Origin: Bacteroidaceae bacterium
GTDB taxonomy: Bacteria; Bacteroidota; Bacteroidia; Bacteroidales; Bacteroidaceae
Direction: 5' to 3'
Assembly: GCA_017509605.1 (NCBI GenBank)
Contig: JAFWPH010000053.1
Location: 16,224-80,223 of the forward strand
DNA length: 64,000 bases
In this document: positions 28,644 through 38,099 of the stretch, one piece after another
Numbering within the stretch: the first letter of the stretch is position 1
How the letters are laid out: each line of letters begins with the position of its first letter
The notes under the pieces: model-generated
Seen by the model: the letters and a program-made list of their open reading frames with translations, nothing else
Database searches by the model: none
What the model was told of the DNA's origin: nothing
Program-made: the position numbers and the translations under genes

Positions 28644-29675
28644 ATGACAAAGCAACTCAGCATCATCGTTCCTTTTTATAATGTGGAGCAATATATCCGT
28701 CCTTTTTTCGAGAGTGTTTTCCGCCAAGGACTTCAAGACGACATCTACGAGATGATCGTGGTGAACGATGGATCGACCGACCACAGCATGGAACAAGTCG
28801 CCGACCTATTCAGCCAACACGACAACATCACGGTCATCAGCCAGCAAAACCAGGGGCAGTCTGTCGCCCGCAACAATGCTTTGAAAAGAGCCGTAGGGGA
28901 ATATGTCCTCTTCCTCGACTCCGACGACCTTCTCATTGACAACACCCTGCCAATCATGTTGGAAAAAGCATTGTCATCCAAAGCCGATATGGTGATGGCT
29001 GATTATCTGGAGATGACTGACGAGGAAATCGACAAACTGTCTTCCTCACCTTCCCAACCACCGTCTATCCGTTGGGAGGAAAAGACTGGCAGACAACTAT
29101 TCATGGAGACTCGAGGCCCTTTGGTACCAGTCGTGTGGCGTACACTCCACAAACGGGAGTTCCTTCAGGAGCATCATATCCAGTTTACTCCGGATCTGCA
29201 CTTTGATGATATTCCATACACACATGAATGTGTTTTTAATGCCCGGAAATGTTTGGAGACCAACCTTTTGTTTAACATTTACAGACGGAGAGCCAACTCC
29301 ATCACCACTATCAAATACGGGATTAAAGAAGTAGAGGGTTATGGAACATCCCTTGCCTTGACATGGAATCTCAGGAAGAAGGTGGGCCTGACGCCTACAG
29401 AAGAGTTGAAATTCAAAACCGTCATCTTCCCTCGGTTCTACTACTTCTTGTCGAAACTTACCCTTGAGAACCTTCCTCGTTTCTCCGACCGGATTCATGC
29501 AATAGACTCCTTGTCCCGACAAGCTCCTGACCTACGTTTCGCTGGGGGCAGAGTACAACAACTGACATCCGTCCTCTACAGCATCTCACCACGCCTTCTC
29601 ATGCTCCTATGGTCTTTGAAATGGAGGTGGAACAAGTGTTTACGAAAAACCAAGACAAAGGACAGTGAAGCATAA
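28644..29675 (+). CDS. GT2 glycosyltransferase (paralogue of 22116-23135)
   Basis: The 343-residue protein starts MTKQLSIIVPFYNVEQYIRP, with MIVVNDGSTD and FLDSDDLL as donor and metal sites. Its similarity to the leftward GT2 gene at 22116 runs well beyond the catalytic core (both share NITV, NQG, SVARN and a DYL.M.DE block). It is convergent with a licD paralogue, 52 bases apart. The two GT2/LicD pairs therefore look like copies of one ancestral pair, one of them rearranged. It likely adds a related sugar to the surface glycan. Confidence 0.88.
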   Translation: MTKQLSIIVPFYNVEQYIRPFFESVFRQGLQDDIYEMIVVNDGSTDHSMEQVADLFSQHDNITVISQQNQGQSVARNNALKRAVGEYVLFLDSDDLLIDNTLPIMLEKALSSKADMVMADYLEMTDEEIDKLSSSPSQPPSIRWEEKTGRQLFMETRGPLVPVVWRTLHKREFLQEHHIQFTPDLHFDDIPYTHECVFNARKCLETNLLFNIYRRRANSITTIKYGIKEVEGYGTSLALTWNLRKKVGLTPTEELKFKTVIFPRFYYFLSKLTLENLPRFSDRIHAIDSLSRQAPDLRFAGGRVQQLTSVLYSISPRLLMLLWSLKWRWNKCLRKTKTKDSEA

Positions 29676-29727
29676 AGGGCTCTGTCCTTTCAAAACGAGA
29701 TTACAATACAGTTCTCCATGGTAAAGA

Positions 29728-30669
29728 TCACTTCTTAAGACGCAGCGCCCGCAGCAGCCCCTCCTTGTGGATCTTTATCCGCATTTCCCGTTCCTCCCGC
29801 AAATACTCGAGATAAGAACGTTCTGCATCAAGGGCGATAAAAACACCATGATAAGAAGGAGACTGAACAGGAGTCATATAGTCGCCATACTGTCGCCGCA
29901 GCACCTCGTCATAAATGGCGGGGATGGGCATCATGATGTCCTCGAAAGGCACTTTGATGATGTTGTCCATCACGTGTTTGGTACATCTTGTCTTCTCAAA
30001 CAAATCCCATGTGAAGGTCATCATGGCCACTTCCTCTGCCTCGTTGACATCCACTGCCCTGAAAAGATTCTCATATCTGTTGTTCTCTTTTGCCACATCC
30101 ATGAAGGCTTTAAAGACCAGGAGCTTGACACCCTTCAACAATTTCAATGGATTGTGATTCAGTAGATGGACAGAGGCGTAAGAGACATCCCTCACCCGAT
30201 TGTATATCTTTTCCGATTGTTCCCTCAGCCTCAGTATTTTCTCTTCTGAGTCAGGGACAGCGTCTAAAGGGAATATGTCAATGAAGATGCCTTGATGAAA
30301 ATCCTGGAAGATATCGTCGTAGAGGATGGCGGCTGTCCCGTCCATTCTCAACTGCGCATGTCCATGCATGTAATTCTTGTCGGTAGATGCGCATTGAAAG
30401 AAATAAGGGCTTTTGAACTCTTCTGGAGCGATACTCACCAAACGGTCGTAATCCTCACGAAGCATCTGTAGGTCTATGTCGTCGTCCCACGGGATATATC
30501 CATGTTCACGCACTGCCCCAAGAGCCGTTCCTCCACAGGCGGTGATGCGAAGCCCGTGCTTATCGCAGACTTCGAGCATTTTTCTGGTCAGGTCAAGTTG
30601 TACTTTCCATACCCTCTTCATCTGCGAGGATATGGTCCAGCCTCTTCTCACTTCCTCATTTAGGTCCAT
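29728..30669 (-). CDS. LicD-family phosphotransferase (copy 2)
   Basis: The product is 313 residues from ATG 30669 (MDLNEEVRRGWTISSQ). It has the same LicD core as copy 1: GLRITACGGTALGAVREHG followed by IPWDDDIDLQML. The residues from about NLFRAVDV to YGDYMTP are practically identical to copy 1, while the rest has diverged clearly. It follows a GT2 gene by 11 bases and is the third gene of a leftward unit starting at 32778. It is expected to decorate a surface glycan with a phospho-alcohol such as phosphocholine; the donor cannot be confirmed here. Confidence 0.88.
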   Translation of the reverse strand: MDLNEEVRRGWTISSQMKRVWKVQLDLTRKMLEVCDKHGLRITACGGTALGAVREHGYIPWDDDIDLQMLREDYDRLVSIAPEEFKSPYFFQCASTDKNYMHGHAQLRMDGTAAILYDDIFQDFHQGIFIDIFPLDAVPDSEEKILRLREQSEKIYNRVRDVSYASVHLLNHNPLKLLKGVKLLVFKAFMDVAKENNRYENLFRAVDVNEAEEVAMMTFTWDLFEKTRCTKHVMDNIIKVPFEDIMMPIPAIYDEVLRRQYGDYMTPVQSPSYHGVFIALDAERSYLEYLREEREMRIKIHKEGLLRALRLKK

Positions 30670-30680
30670 GCGTTCACAGT

Positions 30681-31688
30681 TCAATCGTTAGTTTTCGAGA
30701 ACAAAGCTTTGGTTTTCAGTATAAGAGTAGTGGCCCTTCTCCATCCTAATACCTTATACAGAAGATGCAGACGAGGATTCTCATATTTCATCCAGGTTAA
30801 CTTGTTCTTTTCAAACAGTTCCTCAATGTAATCATATAAGGAATGAATCATAAGGAACATGTTATAGACTGAATAACTGATGTATTTGCTGCAGATCGCC
30901 CGAATTTCAGCTGTGTCTTTATCGTTCAGGATCAACTTGGACATATAGAAAAGGACCTCAATCTTCTGGATTTTGACTTGTGGCGATTTCAAGGCGTGAA
31001 GATGCTTGTTGTCCTCAAAAACCCTCCATACAGCATATTCCTCATCCACAAACAGCATTTTACGGGACAAGCTTATAGCTGTCGCGATGAACTCCGTGTC
31101 CTCACAATATGTGCGTTTGGTGTTCCATCCTCCTGTCTTCTCGACAACAGAACGCGGGAATAGATACATCAAAGGGAACCAAAGATGCTTCGACGTCCGA
31201 AACATGTCCACAATGTATTCCGTAGCCGGCTGATAATCTTTTGTCAACCCACTGAGCCAGTCCTCAGGCTTGTCGGGCATGTGGAAAAACCTTAATTGGG
31301 AATAAACGATAGAATCCGCTTCACCATCTGCGAGAATCCTCTCCATCTGTTTCTCTATCATCCCTTGAGTGAAGTAATCATCGGAATCAAGATATTTGAT
31401 GAACTGTCCTGTACTCTTCTCAAACGCATAGTTTCTCGCCGAACTCACACCCTGTTGGTCGGGATTCTCAAACACATGCACTCTATCCGATTCGTATGAT
31501 TTGGCAATAGCCAGCGATTTATCGGTAGAATGGTCGTCAATCACAATGACCTCTATATTCTTGTACGTTTGGTTCAGACAACATTCTATAGTCTGAACGA
31601 TGTATTTCTCCTCATTGTAAAGAGGAATAAGTATAGAAACAAGAGGAAGAGTCTGATTTTCGGCCATTTTAGAGAATGATTGATTCAT
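30681..31688 (-). CDS. GT2 glycosyltransferase
   Basis: From ATG 31688 (MNQSFSKMAENQTLPLVS) the protein is 335 residues; ATG 31667 and ATG 31736 are alternatives, the last overlapping the upstream gene by 23 bases. It has a GT-A core with PLVSILIPLYNEEKYI, VIVIDDHSTDKS and IKYLDSDDYF. It belongs to the same subgroup as the rightward pair at 33049 and 34022 (shared IDDHSTDKSL/SARNYAFE blocks). It is the middle gene of a three-gene leftward unit GT2-GT2-licD. Confidence 0.86.
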   Translation of the reverse strand: MNQSFSKMAENQTLPLVSILIPLYNEEKYIVQTIECCLNQTYKNIEVIVIDDHSTDKSLAIAKSYESDRVHVFENPDQQGVSSARNYAFEKSTGQFIKYLDSDDYFTQGMIEKQMERILADGEADSIVYSQLRFFHMPDKPEDWLSGLTKDYQPATEYIVDMFRTSKHLWFPLMYLFPRSVVEKTGGWNTKRTYCEDTEFIATAISLSRKMLFVDEEYAVWRVFEDNKHLHALKSPQVKIQKIEVLFYMSKLILNDKDTAEIRAICSKYISYSVYNMFLMIHSLYDYIEELFEKNKLTWMKYENPRLHLLYKVLGWRRATTLILKTKALFSKTND

Positions 31689-31713
31689 GATTTGTATCGA
31701 AGCCCCAAGCACT

Positions 31714-32778
31714 TCAGCCTTTGGGCCAAATGCCATTCAAACTATGACGCCATCTGAGCACAAGGTTATACAGCGGGATGGTCCGTTTCAGCAATTTGAT
31801 GTTGGTCGCTTTTCCCCTACGCCATCTCTGGATCAGACGAATGCTAAAGGAAATGACATCCTCATCAAGAAAATCGTACAATTCCGGTGAGAGCGACTTC
31901 AGTTGTTGGTCAGTATCACGGAGCAGTTTGTCATTGGTACTTGAATAGGGATCGGCAAGAAGAACAGCATAATAGATATGAAGCGACAGGCGTTGCAGGT
32001 AATGATACATATACTTGTAGGTGACAGACCCTTTTTCCACACCACACATGCATTGAAGCATCCTGAGAAAAACAGTGGTGTTGCTGTCCATGTGCTTCTG
32101 CTCCACTGCAGGATCCACACTCTGACCGTTTCTGCCCATCACATATTGATACAGCCTCTGGGGATAATAAAACAATGAACTCACGGCTTGGAAAGGAAGG
32201 AAATTCCATTCCTGGTCGCTATAGAAGATACCCTCGGTCTGACGATAACCGATACGGCGTAGCATCTCGGTACGGTAAGTAAGAGAATGCATCGGCAATT
32301 CATAATGGCAGAGACATTCTTCGACCCCAAACACTTGATTGGCTGGCAAAAGGCTGAAGTTCCTTTCCCTAAGTGTCTCACAAGTGTCTGAGACCTCGGT
32401 GAAATCAGTGATAAAGGCATCCACATCCACTTCTCCAAATTTCTTGAGAATGTCTGAAAGATGGTCTTTCACCACATAATCATCAGCATCAAGCGGACGT
32501 ACATATTTGCCCCTTGCGACTTTCAGCCCAGCATTGATACAGGAACCGTAGTTGCCGTTCTCCTTGTCTATGACACGGAAGGTGTCGGGATACTTATCCG
32601 CATAACCATGGGCAATCTCCGAAGTCTTGTCCTTGCTGCCGTCGTTGACCACGATGACATCAAGCGCATCCATTGTCTGCTCATCATCGACAATCAGACT
32701 GTCGAGGCATCTATTCAAATAGCGTTCCATATTATAGGAAGGCACTATCAGCGTCAGGACCTTTTCATTTTTCTCCAT
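31714..32778 (-). CDS. GT2 glycosyltransferase
   Basis: The 354-residue protein starts MEKNEKVLTLIVPSYNMERYL, with VIVVNDGSKDKTSEIA and VRPLDADDYV as donor and metal sites. The NGNYGSCINAGLKVARGKY block marks the subgroup related to EpsH/WcaA-like enzymes. It is the first gene of a leftward unit. A TAnnTTTG element on the minus strand at 32818-32825 lies 40 bases upstream. Confidence 0.87.
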   Translation of the reverse strand: MEKNEKVLTLIVPSYNMERYLNRCLDSLIVDDEQTMDALDVIVVNDGSKDKTSEIAHGYADKYPDTFRVIDKENGNYGSCINAGLKVARGKYVRPLDADDYVVKDHLSDILKKFGEVDVDAFITDFTEVSDTCETLRERNFSLLPANQVFGVEECLCHYELPMHSLTYRTEMLRRIGYRQTEGIFYSDQEWNFLPFQAVSSLFYYPQRLYQYVMGRNGQSVDPAVEQKHMDSNTTVFLRMLQCMCGVEKGSVTYKYMYHYLQRLSLHIYYAVLLADPYSSTNDKLLRDTDQQLKSLSPELYDFLDEDVISFSIRLIQRWRRGKATNIKLLKRTIPLYNLVLRWRHSLNGIWPKG

Positions 32779-32817
32779 AAACCTAAATACATTGTTCTAT
32801 AAGAACGTTTTCTCATG

Positions 32818-32825
32818 CAAAAGTA
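32818..32825 (-). promoter_or_regulatory. -7 element of the leftward GT2-GT2-licD unit
   Basis: On the minus strand the bases read TACTTTTG, a TAnnTTTG match 40 bases before the ATG at 32778. The region to its right holds a run of ten A residues and no good -33 box. Confidence 0.5.
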
Positions 32826-32993
32826 CAAAAAAAAAATAGAACAATCTACTACTGCCAGAAAAAAGGGAAGTAAAATAGCATAAACTAAAAAACAATGCTA
32901 TTAGACATCACCGCAATAACCAGCAATTTGCAGAATTGTCCTCTATGCAAAAAGTTTTTGTGCCTTTCAGACATGAGAATGACGTTTTTTATG

Positions 32994-33001
32994 TAACTTT
33001 G
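32994..33001 (+). promoter_or_regulatory. -7 element of the rightward GT2 pair
   Basis: TAACTTTG, 47 bases before the ATG at 33049. It is the same octamer as used at 28599, with no clear TTTG at -33. Confidence 0.5.
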
Positions 33002-33048
33002 CAATTTGAAACTCACTTTTCAAAAAGTAACCGTATCCTACAACATCT

Positions 33049-34017
33049 ATGCAGTCAGTCAGCAGTCCCCTCGTTTCTGTGCTCATACCGCTCTATAACG
33101 CCGAGGAGTTTATCGGCGGAGCCATCGAGTCGTGCCTGAACCAGAGCTACAAGAACATCGAGATTGTGGTGGTCGATGACCATTCCACAGACCGCTCACT
33201 GAGCGTCGCCAAACAATATGAGAGCGAGAAAGTGCATGTGCTGGTCAATCCGAAGAAAGGCGGCCAATCGGCCAGGAACTACGCTTACCAATGCAGCAAG
33301 GGACGTTTTGTGAAGTTCCATGACGCCGACGACTACTCCACTCCCGGCTTAATCGAGAAACAAGTGGAACGAATGTTGACTGACGGAGACGAGGACACCA
33401 TGGTCTATTCACTCCTGCACCAACTTGAGACGAACGGTGAGATGGCCGTACAGACAAACATGAAAGGCAAAGACTACTTCAACCCCATCGACTTTGCCAT
33501 CGACATGCTTCGTTACCACGCATTCTTCTGCCCGCACTGCTATCTGCTCACACGCAAGACGGTAGATGCTATCGGAGGGTGGGATGAGAATGTACGTATC
33601 CTCCAGGACAGGGTATATTTCGTGAAAGCCGCCGAGGTGGCTTCCAAAGTGTTGTTTGTGGATGGCGAGCATGCGGTCTGGCGCGTGTTCGACGACGGCA
33701 TTCATGTCCACAGCCAAAAGACACCTGAGAAGATGCGCAACGCCATCGAAACGATATGCGACATGGCGATGACTGTACTACGCTACAAAGACAACGCCGA
33801 CACCCGTGAAGTGTGTGAGACCTTCATCGGTCGTTGCATCTACTTCGACTTCCTTTCTTTCCGTCCCATACTGCCGTACGTGAATGAGCTCTGTGGGCGA
33901 AACCGACTGAAATGGAAGAAGTTCCGAAACGAGCGGTTCAACATACTTTATTCCCTTCTGGGCTGGGAACGCACCACGGCCCTGCTGTTGCACATCAAGC
34001 AATTCTCTAAGAAATGA
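33049..34017 (+). CDS. GT2 glycosyltransferase
   Basis: The 322-residue protein starts MQSVSSPLVSVLIPLYNAEEF, with VVVDDHSTDRS and VKFHDADDYS as donor and metal sites. It is a close paralogue of the next gene, and both share PKKG.QSARN and CHCYL-type segments after the core. Four bases separate its stop from the next start, so the pair is co-translated and probably arose by tandem duplication. It is the first of the pair behind a TAnnTTTG element. Donor sugar unknown. Confidence 0.87.
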   Translation: MQSVSSPLVSVLIPLYNAEEFIGGAIESCLNQSYKNIEIVVVDDHSTDRSLSVAKQYESEKVHVLVNPKKGGQSARNYAYQCSKGRFVKFHDADDYSTPGLIEKQVERMLTDGDEDTMVYSLLHQLETNGEMAVQTNMKGKDYFNPIDFAIDMLRYHAFFCPHCYLLTRKTVDAIGGWDENVRILQDRVYFVKAAEVASKVLFVDGEHAVWRVFDDGIHVHSQKTPEKMRNAIETICDMAMTVLRYKDNADTREVCETFIGRCIYFDFLSFRPILPYVNELCGRNRLKWKKFRNERFNILYSLLGWERTTALLLHIKQFSKK

Positions 34018-34021
34018 CATT

Positions 34022-35029
34022 ATGGACGAGTTCAAAGACAACATCAAAAAAGATTCTTCTCTGCCACTGGTGTCAATTCTCATTCCACTCTACAACGCAG
34101 AACAATATATCGGAGGCTTGCTTGATTGGTGCCTCCGACAACCCTATAAGAACATCGAGGTGGTGGTGGTGGATGACCATTCCACCGACAAATCCTACTC
34201 CATCGCTAAAAAATACGAAAGCGACAGGGTCCATGTGTTGACCAACCCCAAAAAAGGAGCGCAGTCGGCACGCAACTTCGCTTTCGAGAACAGCAAAGGA
34301 AGATTCGTCAAATTCCACGACGCCGACGACTACAGTTCCGACAACATCATCGTCAGGCAAGTGGAACGCATGCTCAAAGACGGCGATGAAGACACCATCG
34401 TCTTCTCATCGCGCCACACTATAGATGAATACGGGAATTATGGTGGGAAAGCTACTTTCGCTGATAAGGATTTCGACGACCCAATAGACCATTTGGTATT
34501 CACCATGAAGTATTTTATTCATTACAACCCTCATTGCTATCTCTTCACTCGGCAAACTGTGGAAAAGGCTGGTGGCTGGGATGAAAGCGTGGTTATCGCA
34601 CAAGACACCTATTTTATCACGAACGCCATAGTCAAGTCTTCAAAACTGCTTTTTGTCGCAGGAGAATACGGTGTATGGAGAATCTTTGATGACAACAAAC
34701 ACCTTCACAAGAGGACACCTGAAAAGATGGTTCAACTTACTGACGTCATCTTCAAGGTTGTTGAAATAGTGTTGAATCATCGAGATGATGAATACTCCCG
34801 TGAGTCCATCAGTTTTTATATCGGCCGCTTCGTCTATGGTGACATCAAATCTTTTGCTCCCCTTCTCCCCTACATCGACAGCAGATGCAAGAAACTCGGA
34901 ATAACATGGACTAAAATTAAGAGTCCAAGGTTGGGAATCCTATACTCTATCCTCGGATGGAAACGCACCACTTTAATCATCCAGTATTTGAAGAAGTTGA
35001 GTCAAAAGTTTCTTCACCGAAAGGGTTGA
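34022..35029 (+). CDS. GT2 glycosyltransferase (tandem paralogue)
   Basis: The 335-residue protein starts MDEFKDNIKKDSSLPLVSIL, with VVVDDHSTDKS and VKFHDADDYS. It is very similar to the preceding gene through the first 110 residues and recognisably similar to the end (...LGILYSILGWKRTTLI). The duplicates have diverged most around residues 130-200, where acceptor specificity may lie. The gene ends 53 bases before the macroglobulin-domain gene. Confidence 0.87.
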   Translation: MDEFKDNIKKDSSLPLVSILIPLYNAEQYIGGLLDWCLRQPYKNIEVVVVDDHSTDKSYSIAKKYESDRVHVLTNPKKGAQSARNFAFENSKGRFVKFHDADDYSSDNIIVRQVERMLKDGDEDTIVFSSRHTIDEYGNYGGKATFADKDFDDPIDHLVFTMKYFIHYNPHCYLFTRQTVEKAGGWDESVVIAQDTYFITNAIVKSSKLLFVAGEYGVWRIFDDNKHLHKRTPEKMVQLTDVIFKVVEIVLNHRDDEYSRESISFYIGRFVYGDIKSFAPLLPYIDSRCKKLGITWTKIKSPRLGILYSILGWKRTTLIIQYLKKLSQKFLHRKG

Positions 35030-35082
35030 GATTCCATGCAAAAAAGCGAAAAAGGATTTACTTACAAAAAGAATATGACACG

Positions 35083-37767
35083 ATGAAACGTCCATTACTT
35101 ATCATTGCCTTGGCTGTGCTGTTCTCACTACGTGCCACCGCCCAGCAGACCGACTACACAGCCACCGACAGCGTGCTTGCTTACATCAAACATGCCATGC
35201 TGTTCAACCGGTCAATGCCACAGGAGAAAGCGTATCTCCACCTCGACAACACCGGCTACTTCAAAGGCGAGCGCATTTGGTTCAAGGCATACCTCCGCAG
35301 AGCCGACACAGGGGAACCAAGCGACATCAGCAAGGTTCTCTATGTGGAACTGCTTAACCCCAGTGGCGACGTAATCCAGAAAGCCAAATTGAAAGTGGAG
35401 AATGGCGAAGCCGCCGGAGACTTGGGCTTAGACAGCATCTTTGGAAGTGGTTTCTACGAAATACGCGCCTACACTCGCTACATGATGAACTTCGGCGACG
35501 CCACCGCATTCTCCCGGGTACTGCCGGTCTTCAACAAACCCAAGACGGAAGGCGACTACAGCAACCCCGTCATCGACCAATACAGCTACCGCAACCGTCT
35601 GCCTGGTCGAGAGAAAGAAGAGGACGCTGCAGTGCTGTCGGCAGAAGACGGCAAATCGAGAAAAGCCAAGGGCTTCGAGGTGAAATTCTATCCAGAGGGA
35701 GGCGACTTGGTACAAGGCCTGCGCAGCCGTGTGGCTTTCACCGTCACAGACAAGGACGGCATGCCCGTAGCCACCAAAGGCCTCATCATGAACGAAGAAG
35801 ACCAGACCCTTGCCGTGGCCTTCTCCGGAGCAGACGGACGCGCCGTGTTTGAAATCATCCCTGAGGGCAAGCACCTGAAGATGGCACTGACAGATGAGGA
35901 CGGTGACCTGCATACCTTCGACCTGCCCGAACCCCGCGCTGAAGGATGCGTGGTCAAGGTGGACCCTTTGAAAGACGACGAAGTGACGGTCTTGGTCAGC
36001 AGCAGTCCTGCGATGCTTGGCCGTATGCTCGGCTATACCATCGTGAATGGCGGCCGCGTGTTCCATGCCGATACGCTCACGGCAGAACCTGCCATCGAGA
36101 TCGGACTGAATCGCGACGATTTGCCATACGGAGTGAACCAACTGACGTTCTTCAGCAGCGACGGACAGATTCAGGCAGAACGACTCTTCTTCATCTGCCC
36201 CGAAGGCGAGGATGTGGATTCTGTCAAACTGACAGCCGACCGACAGTCCATCACTCCATGCTGCAAAGTGAAATTCGACATCCAGACCGCACCCAACAGC
36301 CATGTATCCTTCTCTGCCATGGACGCTGGAACACTGACCAACGGCAAGCAAGGCAACATTCACACCTGGATGCTGCTTGGAAGCGAGGTGAAGGGCTATA
36401 TCGCCAATCCCGACTATTACTTCGAAGCCGATGACCTCCCACACCGACAGGCTGCCGACACGTTGATGCTGGTACAGGGGTGGCGCCGCTATGACTGGCG
36501 CCTAATTACCGGGCAAACACCATTCCCCAAGGTTCAGCCCATCGAAGACAAGCTCTATGTGTTCGGTCAACTCAAACCGTCGCTCAGCGCATGGAAGAAG
36601 AAGCACGAGGTGAGCAACGTGGACCTGACCGCCTTCCTCTTCAATAAAAGTGGCCAGAGTCTTCGAGGCGATTGCACCACAGACTCAGCAGGTCATTACG
36701 CCTTCTCTATTCCCGACATCGACGGAGAGTGGAACATGCAAATCCAGACACGTATCGACGACAAGTTGAAGACATTCGCCGTGACCATCGACCGTCATTT
36801 CGCACCCAAGCCCCGTTTCTTGAGCGCTTTGGAAAGTAGCATGATACCACAGAACGAAGCCAACTTCTTCCGGCCACTACCCACAGGGGGAGCAGAGAAC
36901 GAAAGCGAGGAAGACAAACGGCTGCGCGTCCAAGTTGGACACAACGAGTTCGTGACCAAGACAGTGACCGTGAAAGCAAAACGCAACTACTGGACCGACA
37001 GTACTGGACGTTGGCACAACGAGAACGAGGCCCGACGAAGCGCGGTCCTTTTCTACAACTGCGACGAAGGGAGTGATGAGCTTGCCGACAAGGGAGAGAC
37101 ACAACCTACACTCTATGCGTGGCTCGAACAAAAAAACCAGCTGATGAAGAACTGCGACCCTCTTCAGATGATAGAGTATGATAATGAACTCGAGTCTTTC
37201 ATGTCGGCGGTGACAAACGATTCCTGCTTTAATTTCCATGTTGAGGGACCAACCTACAACAACCGCCCAACCGTGTGGATTCTCAACAACAAATACGCCG
37301 GTGTATCAGGCTTAGGAGCATTGATGAAAAGGGCTCAGGAAGAACCGACATTTGTCGGACAAAGCAACATCGAACCTCTACCCATGTATCTCGACGAGGC
37401 AAAGTCGGTGTATATCGTACAGCAGGCCACGGCACTCGACTACTACATCATCAACAGCACCATACAAGGATGTAACCCTGCGATAATCTTCGTCTATACC
37501 CATCCCACATTCTCAACAGCCAGCAACAAGGGATTGCGTAAGACACATTTCCAAGGGTTCAACGTACCCACCACATTCAAGACCGACGACTACACACTGT
37601 ATATCGCCACCGACGACTTCCGACGCACCATCTACTGGCAACCCACCGTCCAGACCGATGCCAACGGACACGCCACTGTGGAGTTCTTCAACAACTCCAC
37701 TGCCAAGCAGATGTATGTCAATGTGGAAGGTATTGGCGCAGACGGCAAGTACCTTGTGTCAGAGTAA
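35083..37767 (+). CDS. Large secreted protein with MG2 (alpha-2-macroglobulin-like) domains
   Basis: The product is 894 residues from ATG 35083 (MKRPLLIIAL...RATA, signal peptide cleaved near residue 20). The first domain has MPQEKAYLHLDNTGYFKGE followed by IWFKAYLR, the usual form of MG2-type beta-sandwich domains in Bacteroidota. Further sandwich segments follow (VKFYPEGGDLVQGLRSRVAF). The C-terminal 250 residues include a TonB-plug-like portion and a terminal beta domain ending QTDANGHATVEFFNNS. No thioester motif is visible. Proteins of this type are exported and often annotated only as hypothetical. It may be read from the GT2 operon (53-base gap) and is closed by a terminator. Confidence 0.75.
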   Translation: MKRPLLIIALAVLFSLRATAQQTDYTATDSVLAYIKHAMLFNRSMPQEKAYLHLDNTGYFKGERIWFKAYLRRADTGEPSDISKVLYVELLNPSGDVIQKAKLKVENGEAAGDLGLDSIFGSGFYEIRAYTRYMMNFGDATAFSRVLPVFNKPKTEGDYSNPVIDQYSYRNRLPGREKEEDAAVLSAEDGKSRKAKGFEVKFYPEGGDLVQGLRSRVAFTVTDKDGMPVATKGLIMNEEDQTLAVAFSGADGRAVFEIIPEGKHLKMALTDEDGDLHTFDLPEPRAEGCVVKVDPLKDDEVTVLVSSSPAMLGRMLGYTIVNGGRVFHADTLTAEPAIEIGLNRDDLPYGVNQLTFFSSDGQIQAERLFFICPEGEDVDSVKLTADRQSITPCCKVKFDIQTAPNSHVSFSAMDAGTLTNGKQGNIHTWMLLGSEVKGYIANPDYYFEADDLPHRQAADTLMLVQGWRRYDWRLITGQTPFPKVQPIEDKLYVFGQLKPSLSAWKKKHEVSNVDLTAFLFNKSGQSLRGDCTTDSAGHYAFSIPDIDGEWNMQIQTRIDDKLKTFAVTIDRHFAPKPRFLSALESSMIPQNEANFFRPLPTGGAENESEEDKRLRVQVGHNEFVTKTVTVKAKRNYWTDSTGRWHNENEARRSAVLFYNCDEGSDELADKGETQPTLYAWLEQKNQLMKNCDPLQMIEYDNELESFMSAVTNDSCFNFHVEGPTYNNRPTVWILNNKYAGVSGLGALMKRAQEEPTFVGQSNIEPLPMYLDEAKSVYIVQQATALDYYIINSTIQGCNPAIIFVYTHPTFSTASNKGLRKTHFQGFNVPTTFKTDDYTLYIATDDFRRTIYWQPTVQTDANGHATVEFFNNSTAKQMYVNVEGIGADGKYLVSE

Positions 37768-37796
37768 CCACAGGGGGGGGGAGCTTTCTCAGTATT

Positions 37797-37845
37797 CGGA
37801 GAGTTCGGGATTTTCTTAAGATTCCGGATTCTCCGATTCCTTTTT
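37797..37845 (+). terminator. Rho-independent terminator
   Basis: An imperfect stem of about 14 bp, with G-U pairs, runs from CGGAGAGTTCGGGA (37797-37810) to ATTCCGGATTCTCCG (37821-37835), followed by a TTTTT tract. It ends the macroglobulin-domain unit. A run of nine G residues (37773-37781) sits between the stop codon and the hairpin. Confidence 0.7.
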
Positions 37846-37889
37846 ACGTCACTAACCGCATGATTGGTTGGAAAAGTTAAAAAAACGGT

Positions 37890-37959
37890 ATGTTACAACT
37901 GAAATAGAATATGTAACATTTAATTTTTACACATTATATTATTTTGATGTAACTTTACA
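37890..37959. promoter_or_regulatory. Three TGTWAC-type sites upstream of the FAS1/SusCD locus (candidate operator)
   Basis: ATGTTACA (37890-37897) and TGTAACAT (37912-37919) form an exact 8-bp dyad. A third site, TGTAACTTTACA (37948-37959), is itself a palindrome with a two-base centre. They occupy the AT-rich 330-bp gap (37768-38099) before the first FAS1 gene, where the operon promoter must lie. No regulator gene of the usual HTCS or sigma/anti-sigma type is nearby. Confidence 0.45.
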
Positions 37960-38099
37960 TTCGTTTAGAAAACCTAAAAAAGCTACTTTTTAATAACTAT
38001 TTGACCATCAATATATTAACCAAATAATCCAGTAACATCAAAGTCAACTGGACATGTGTGATGACGCAAAAAAACATAAAAAATACAAAAACACTATTT

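Noticed and set aside
37773..37781. Nine-G tract as a phase-variation switch
   Set aside because: It lies after the stop codon and before a terminator, so slippage would not change a protein or an obvious promoter. It may also be a sequencing artefact.
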